A DNA stretch of 9,317 bases from the NCBI GenBank assembly GCA_003235605.1, contig QJVU01000091.1, positions 1-9,317 on the forward strand. Reading direction: 5' to 3'. Below the pieces are notes generated by a model. That model worked only from the letters and a program-made list of their open reading frames with translations, was not told where the DNA came from and searched no databases. Positions 5,405 through 9,317 of this stretch are shown here, in pieces. Positions within the stretch are counted from its first letter, which is position 1. Every line of letters starts with the position of its first letter. A program made the translations under genes and the position numbers. This DNA is from Planctomycetota bacterium. Lineage in GTDB: Bacteria > Planctomycetota > UBA1135 > UBA2386.

Positions 5405-8350
5405 CTACCGCAACAGCCTGCGGGATGGGCGACACCCGGTGTCTCCTCCGGCGTACTCCTGATTCGGGCGGGGCCGAGCAGCGGAGCGGGCGAGCCGGGC
5501 GGTGTGGTAGTAGCTGCCACCGCGACTGACACGGTATTGCGACACAGGTGCGTCCCGCAAACCATCCCCCGGTGCGACTGGCAGGATGTAACGAGCCCAG
5601 TTGTCCCGGCACCATTCGCAAACATTGCCATGGACGTGGTGGAGTCCCCATGGGTTGGCACGCAGGGTGTGCACGGGGGCGTGGAGCACGAAGCCATCCG
5701 CGAACGGCAGCCCGCTGTCGACTTGCATCAACAATTGCCTGCCGAACCTACGCCGCGTTTGGTCCAGGCAGTTGATCGCACCTCTCAGATCTTGTGTCTT
5801 GTCGCCCGTCCACCAAACGGTGTTTGTGCCGGCTCGACATGCATACTCCCACTGAGCCTCCGTCGGGAGGTCGAGGCCGTGTTGGCGAAGCACGTCTGTG
5901 CACGTCTCCCACGACACACACTCCACGGGGTGGGCCAGCGTGATGTCCGGTCCCGGGACGCGCTGGCCGGGATGATAGGCGCTCGGGTTCTGACCCGTGA
6001 GCCGCAGCCACTGCCCCTGGGACATCTCGTACTTGGAAATCAGGAACGGGTCGAGGACAACGCGGTGGACGGGTTCTGCGTTTACCTGGCTTGCCTGCGG
6101 GTCGAAGTTCGGTTGCGCCCGATCCCTCCTCTGCGCTCCCATCAGGAACTCGCCGCCCGGGATCAGCACGAAGACCAGCCCGGTGTCGCCGTCAAAGCGC
6201 AACCGGCGGTCCCCCGGTGAGCGCGCGGCTGGCCTTCCGGAGCGGACGTGCGCGAACTCCCAGAGCCTCGAGTCGGGGTCCATGCCAATCGGCACGAGGC
6301 CCAGCTGCGGCTGGATCCTCAAGCCTTTGTAGAGCCGGCTCGCGGTCACACCGTCGCTCTTGGCAATTGCTGCGGTTGCGCGGCGCCAGTCGTCCTCGTG
6401 CTGGTCAATGCTCCTGCGCCGGATCGACGTCGCCCAGGCCAGCCGCAAGGAGACGTCCTGGACCTCATGTGCCTCGAACTCGCCCAGGTCGGCCACCAGA
6501 CCCGCAAGGGTGTCGTGGAGGAACTGGTCCCGCCCCTCGAGGAACAACCATGTCCGTCGGGCGGCCAGCTCCTCCTCGAGGGTTGCTATTTCACGGTCGA
6601 GCTGGCCCTGCAACTGGCGGAACGCTCCGGGCTCGGTCTGCGCGCGCCCCAGGGTACGTGCGCGTTGCGCCCGCTTGCGGGCCAACTCGCTCGCCTTCGG
6701 ATGGGTAGCGATGTCCTGCTGCCTGCGCTCGTCCGTGTAGGGCAGCGCATGGCGACGAAGTTCCTCGAGTGCTCGGCGCAGGGGTTCGCGCTGCGCTACC
6801 AACGGGCGACCGCGCTCGTCGAGCCACCGCCGCAGCTCATCTGCCTTGTCTGGCCAGGCCGGGAACATCGCTGCGGCCAGTGCCTTCGCCTCTCGCAGCT
6901 TGACGACGGCGCTCAGCCGGTCGAAGTCGGTGAGCCGTGATTCCGCGAGGGCCCGCGCAACCCGTGCCTTCTCGGCCGCGGCCTGCGCATGCGCTTTCTC
7001 TCGCTCGGCCTCGCCCGCTCGCTCCCTGGCCGTCTTTTCCTGGGCCCATGCCTCGAACATGAACCATGTGGTTCCGATCGTGCCGCCGATCAGGGACAAG
7101 AGCAGCAGGGCGGCAGCGGACACCTGCCACCGGTACCGGTGCACGAACTTGCTGGTCCGGTACCACGCGCTCGGGGGGCAGGCTTCCACGGGCAGGCCCT
7201 TGAGATACCGCTGGATGTCGGCGGCAAGTTCCGAGGCGTTCTGGTAGCGGCGTGCAGGGTCCTTCTCCAGCGCCTTGAGCGTGACCCAGTCGAGGTCCTG
7301 CCGGAGGGCGTGGGCGAGGCCAGACGGGTTGGTGGAACGGCGTTGCGCCGAGTCCACGGCGTTGGCCTTTGTCGTCACCCGCGTGCTGGGCCTGGGGGGC
7401 TCGACCTCGCGAATCAACCGCTGCAACTCCGCGTACCCCGCGGCACGCAGTTGCGAGGGTTGAAAAGGCAGCACCCCGGCGAGGAGCTCGTAGAGCAGGA
7501 CACCGAGTGAGTATATGTCCGTCCGGGTGTCGATCCGCCGCCCGGCCCCCTCTGCCTGCTCCGGGCTCATGTACTCCGGTGTCCCCAGGAGCTTGCCTTG
7601 TTCGGTGAACAGGGAGTGCTCCGTCAGCCTCTGGTCCGTCGCCTTCGCGATGCCGAAGTCGATGATCTTCGCAACCGGTTCCCCGTCTTCCCCGTCGATG
7701 ATCTGCACCAGGACGTTCGAGGGCTTGATGTCACGATGGATGACACCGTTCAGGTGTGCATGCTGGACGCCGTTGCAGACCTGGCTGAAGAGCTCGAGAC
7801 GTTCGCGTATGCCCAGCCTGTGCTCGTCGCAGTAGTCGGTGATTGGCGTCCCCGGCACGTGCTCCATGGCGAAGTACGGGCGCCCGTCGTCGGTGATGCC
7901 GGCATCGAGCACCCTCGCCACATGGGGATGGTTCATCGCCGCCAGGGCCTGGCGTTCCAGCTCGAACCGATGCAGGACCTCCTTGGTGTCCATGCCGAGC
8001 TTGATGATCTTGATCGCCACCTCGCGGCGGATCGGCTCCTCCTGGTGCGCGAGGTACACCACGCCCATGCCCCCTTCGCCGAGGAGACCGAGGATGCGGT
8101 ACGGACCGATGGTCATGGGCGTCGTCTCTGAACCGCGGTGGACGCGCAGGTCGGCTCCGTCCCCGACGACGAGTCCGGCGCGACGCAGGCACTCGATCCG
8201 GTTGCGCAAGCCCGCGGCCCGTGCGGGATGCTGCTTGCAGAGCCGTTCCAACGCGTCGGGTCCGTGCTCTTCCAGATCCCGCAGGCAGCGCTCGACGAGG
8301 CCCTCGAGGTCCGGATCTGCCGGACCCGGGCTCTTGCTCTTGCCGGTCAT
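5405..8350 (-). CDS. Membrane Ser/Thr protein kinase with C-terminal SUMF1/FGE-like domain
   Basis: 981 residues from ATG 8350. Domains in order: an N-terminal helical segment (about 1-65), as in planctomycete kinases; a kinase domain (about 84-385) with GEGGMG (91-96), VAIK lysine K114, HRDIKPSN (205-212), DFG (231-233), SPE (262-264) and DIYSLG (278-283), so catalytically complete; one transmembrane helix (about 410-432); a charged Ala/Glu/Arg-rich coiled coil (about 436-475); a long helical region; and from about residue 722 a SUMF1/formylglycine-generating-enzyme-like domain with GLVFVLIPGGEFLMG, LPTEAQWEYACRAG, GNVCEW (908-913) and RGGSYY (943-948). The two C-terminal catalytic cysteines of true FGE (GGSYMCHRSYC in the human enzyme) are absent, so this is probably a binding or sensor domain. 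Topology suggests a cytoplasmic kinase and an extracytoplasmic sensor. A TTG start at 8416 would add 22 residues of no visible family similarity. The stop is TAG, 11 bases from the convergent sigma stop. Sigma or other regulators are plausible substrates, unproven. Confidence 0.93.
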   Translation of the reverse strand: MTGKSKSPGPADPDLEGLVERCLRDLEEHGPDALERLCKQHPARAAGLRNRIECLRRAGLVVGDGADLRVHRGSETTPMTIGPYRILGLLGEGGMGVVYLAHQEEPIRREVAIKIIKLGMDTKEVLHRFELERQALAAMNHPHVARVLDAGITDDGRPYFAMEHVPGTPITDYCDEHRLGIRERLELFSQVCNGVQHAHLNGVIHRDIKPSNVLVQIIDGEDGEPVAKIIDFGIAKATDQRLTEHSLFTEQGKLLGTPEYMSPEQAEGAGRRIDTRTDIYSLGVLLYELLAGVLPFQPSQLRAAGYAELQRLIREVEPPRPSTRVTTKANAVDSAQRRSTNPSGLAHALRQDLDWVTLKALEKDPARRYQNASELAADIQRYLKGLPVEACPPSAWYRTSKFVHRYRWQVSAAALLLLSLIGGTIGTTWFMFEAWAQEKTARERAGEAEREKAHAQAAAEKARVARALAESRLTDFDRLSAVVKLREAKALAAAMFPAWPDKADELRRWLDERGRPLVAQREPLRRALEELRRHALPYTDERRQQDIATHPKASELARKRAQRARTLGRAQTEPGAFRQLQGQLDREIATLEEELAARRTWLFLEGRDQFLHDTLAGLVADLGEFEAHEVQDVSLRLAWATSIRRRSIDQHEDDWRRATAAIAKSDGVTASRLYKGLRIQPQLGLVPIGMDPDSRLWEFAHVRSGRPAARSPGDRRLRFDGDTGLVFVLIPGGEFLMGAQRRDRAQPNFDPQASQVNAEPVHRVVLDPFLISKYEMSQGQWLRLTGQNPSAYHPGQRVPGPDITLAHPVECVSWETCTDVLRQHGLDLPTEAQWEYACRAGTNTVWWTGDKTQDLRGAINCLDQTRRRFGRQLLMQVDSGLPFADGFVLHAPVHTLRANPWGLHHVHGNVCEWCRDNWARYILPVAPGDGLRDAPVSQYRVSRGGSYYHTARLARSAARPRPNQEYAGGDTGCRPSRRLLR

Positions 8351-8500
8351 CAGCGGGGGATCGTAGCACACGCCGTGGATCGCTTCGTGCTCGCTGTCGC
8401 GCACCGGGTCGTGCAAGAAAAACCGGATTCACGGTGACAACCCGTCGGGTGCGGCCCTGTCGCAGGTAGTTCCTCGCCTTCTTATCTGCGACCGAAATCC
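8351..8500. promoter_or_regulatory. Divergent intergenic region between kinase and FG-GAP genes
   Basis: This 150-base gap must hold at least part of the promoters of both divergent genes. On the minus strand TGCTACGAT (8360-8368) resembles an extended -10 (TGN plus a four-of-six hexamer), but it lies only about ten bases before the kinase ATG and would give a nearly leaderless transcript. On the plus side no clear -10/-35 pair or SD precedes the ATG at 8501. A 7-bp inverted repeat is present near the FG-GAP start. Confidence 0.35.
8459..8492. repeat. 7-bp inverted repeat, possible operator
   Basis: GTCGCAG (8459-8465) and CTGCGAC (8486-8492) are perfect inverted arms separated by 20 bases, with centres 27 bases apart, ending eight bases before the ATG of the FG-GAP gene. 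No T-tract follows, so it is not a terminator. It could be a dimer-binding site or a chance repeat in GC-rich DNA. Confidence 0.25.
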
Positions 8501-9262
8501 ATGCGTACCATCGCGAACTGCCGCCTCTCCGCCCTCGTCTTCGTCACAGCGATCTCGCTCACCGCCGCTACTGCGCTGTGTCAGGCAACGCAGCCAAGCG
8601 TCCTGTTCGCCCACTACCTGCCTGGCTGGGAGCGTCTCGGTCAGTCCGTCCTGGCATTGGGCGACCTCAACAAGGACGGCCACGACGACTACGCCCTCGG
8701 CACAACCGGGCCGACGGGGGTGATGATCATGTCTGGTCGGACCGGAACCGTGATGACGCCGGTGAAAGGCTTCAAGGTTGGTGGAGACGGGTTCGGTTGG
8801 GCGATGGCGCGCATCCACGACGTGGACAGCGACGCGATCCCCGACATGCTCGTCGGGGCGCCGTTGTACGACTCGAGTACCGCAAGCGACGTGGGCCGGG
8901 TCGGGGTGGTCTCCGTGAAGACCGGCCAGATCGTTGCCTTCTTGGAAGGCCAGAATGCCGGAGACGCCCTGGGGATGAACATGGCAGCAGCCGGCGACGT
9001 GAACAAGGATGGTACGCCGGACTACATGGTCGCCGCTACCGGCTACCCCAACGGCACGGCGTGGGGACGCGTCGACGTCATCTCCGGAAAGGACCACAAG
9101 ACCGTGCTCGCAACCTACACAGGGAGCAAGGCAGGCGACTCCTTCGGGTCCGGTCTCGCAGCTGCGGGAGATCTCGACAGCGACGGCTACGACGACGTCG
9201 TCATCTGCGGGGTCGGGAACACCAAGGTGTTCTCCAGCCGCAACCGGATCGAGCTCAAGTAA
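8501..9262 (+). CDS. Secreted FG-GAP (integrin alpha N-terminal-like) repeat protein, ended by a probable premature in-frame TAA
   Basis: 253 residues before the TAA at 9260-9262. The N-terminus is a signal peptide: MRTIANCR, a hydrophobic stretch from about residue 9 to 26, and likely cleavage near 24-29. The cysteine at 27 is preceded by Leu, so a lipobox is unlikely. The mature part is a series of FG-GAP beta-propeller blades, each with a calcium-loop motif: DLNKDGHDD (55-63), DVDSDAIPD (107-115, degenerate), DVNKDGTPD (166-174) and DLDSDGYDD (224-232). Their starts are 52-59 residues apart, and FG-type motifs (DGFGW, DALGM, DSFGS) precede the last three. Four blades are too few for the usual seven-bladed propeller, and coding sequence of the same kind continues in frame after the stop, so the gene looks interrupted. 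The product is presumably exported to the periplasm or cell surface; its ligand is unknown. It is divergent from the sensor kinase across 150 bases. ATG 8501 fits the signal peptide; no SD is visible. Confidence 0.82.
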   Translation: MRTIANCRLSALVFVTAISLTAATALCQATQPSVLFAHYLPGWERLGQSVLALGDLNKDGHDDYALGTTGPTGVMIMSGRTGTVMTPVKGFKVGGDGFGWAMARIHDVDSDAIPDMLVGAPLYDSSTASDVGRVGVVSVKTGQIVAFLEGQNAGDALGMNMAAAGDVNKDGTPDYMVAATGYPNGTAWGRVDVISGKDHKTVLATYTGSKAGDSFGSGLAAAGDLDSDGYDDVVICGVGNTKVFSSRNRIELK

Positions 9263-9317
9263 CTCAGCGTGGGCCTGCTCGCGGAGCCGATCGCGGATCT
9301 GAACGGCGACAAGAGGG
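9263..9317 (+). pseudogene. In-frame continuation of the FG-GAP gene after the TAA (runs off window)
   Basis: Immediately after the TAA, in the same frame, the sequence reads LSVGLLAEPIADLNGDKR to the window edge. DLNGDK is the calcium-loop start of another FG-GAP blade, 42 residues after the preceding one. No start codon with an SD is visible here. This is therefore most likely the remainder of the same protein, separated by a nonsense codon, a sequencing error or a stop that is read through. Confidence 0.6.

Noticed and set aside
5408..5423. CCGCA / TGCGG hairpin near the convergent stops as a terminator
   Set aside because: The stem is five base pairs, lies inside the kinase C-terminal codons and has no following T-tract on either strand.
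5390..6220. Plus-strand open frames opposite the sensor kinase, here and on to 8437
   Set aside because: They are antisense shadows of a kinase whose domains read continuously on the minus strand; none shows a recognisable domain or SD.
8351..8416. TTG start at 8416 giving a 22-residue longer sensor kinase
   Set aside because: The extension shows no kinase-family similarity; the ATG at 8350 gives an N-terminus of the usual type. It cannot be fully excluded.
1..9317. CRISPR array, tRNA or rRNA genes, insertion sequences, prophage
   Set aside because: No spaced direct repeats, cloverleaf-like segments, rRNA motifs, transposase motifs or terminal inverted repeats were seen; coding sequence fills almost the whole window.

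Overview
The window is GC-rich, gene-dense bacterial DNA, with almost no intergenic space. It most likely comes from a member of the Planctomycetota. The evidence is an ECF-type sigma factor with the DLVQSVC signature next to a large Ser/Thr kinase that carries a transmembrane segment, a coiled coil and a C-terminal sulfatase-modifying-factor-like (SUMF1/FGE) domain. An exported FG-GAP beta-propeller protein lies beside them. This combination is, from memory, typical of that phylum. Myxococcota is the main alternative. The assignment rests on gene content and protein style only.

Layout: (1) bases 1-2127, minus strand: the 5' part of a Ser/Thr protein kinase fused to an AAA/STAND-type ATPase-like module whose Walker motifs are degenerate; its 3' end lies outside the window. 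(2) 2130-3563, plus: cysteinyl-tRNA synthetase (cysS), starting at TTG only two bases from the divergent kinase start. (3) 3595-4746, plus: a 12-helix NnrS-family membrane protein, joined to cysS by a 25-bp imperfect tandem repeat containing a five-codon mini-ORF. (4) 4794-5393, plus: an ECF sigma factor. (5) 5405-8350, minus: a 981-residue kinase-TM-coiled coil-SUMF1-like protein, convergent with the sigma gene and 11 bases from it. (6) 8351-8500: a 150-bp divergent spacer. (7) 8501 to the right edge, plus: a secreted FG-GAP repeat protein interrupted by an in-frame TAA at 9260-9262, after which the same frame continues with another calcium-loop motif.

The likely functional unit on the right is a signalling locus: a membrane kinase with a presumably extracytoplasmic sensor domain, an ECF sigma factor with no anti-sigma gene beside it and with an acid-poor region 2.2, and an exported repeat protein. 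Sigma activation by phosphorylation is a reasonable hypothesis for this arrangement but is not shown by the sequence. No tRNA, rRNA, CRISPR array, insertion sequence or convincing intrinsic terminator was seen, and no gene-free stretch exceeds about 150 bases.
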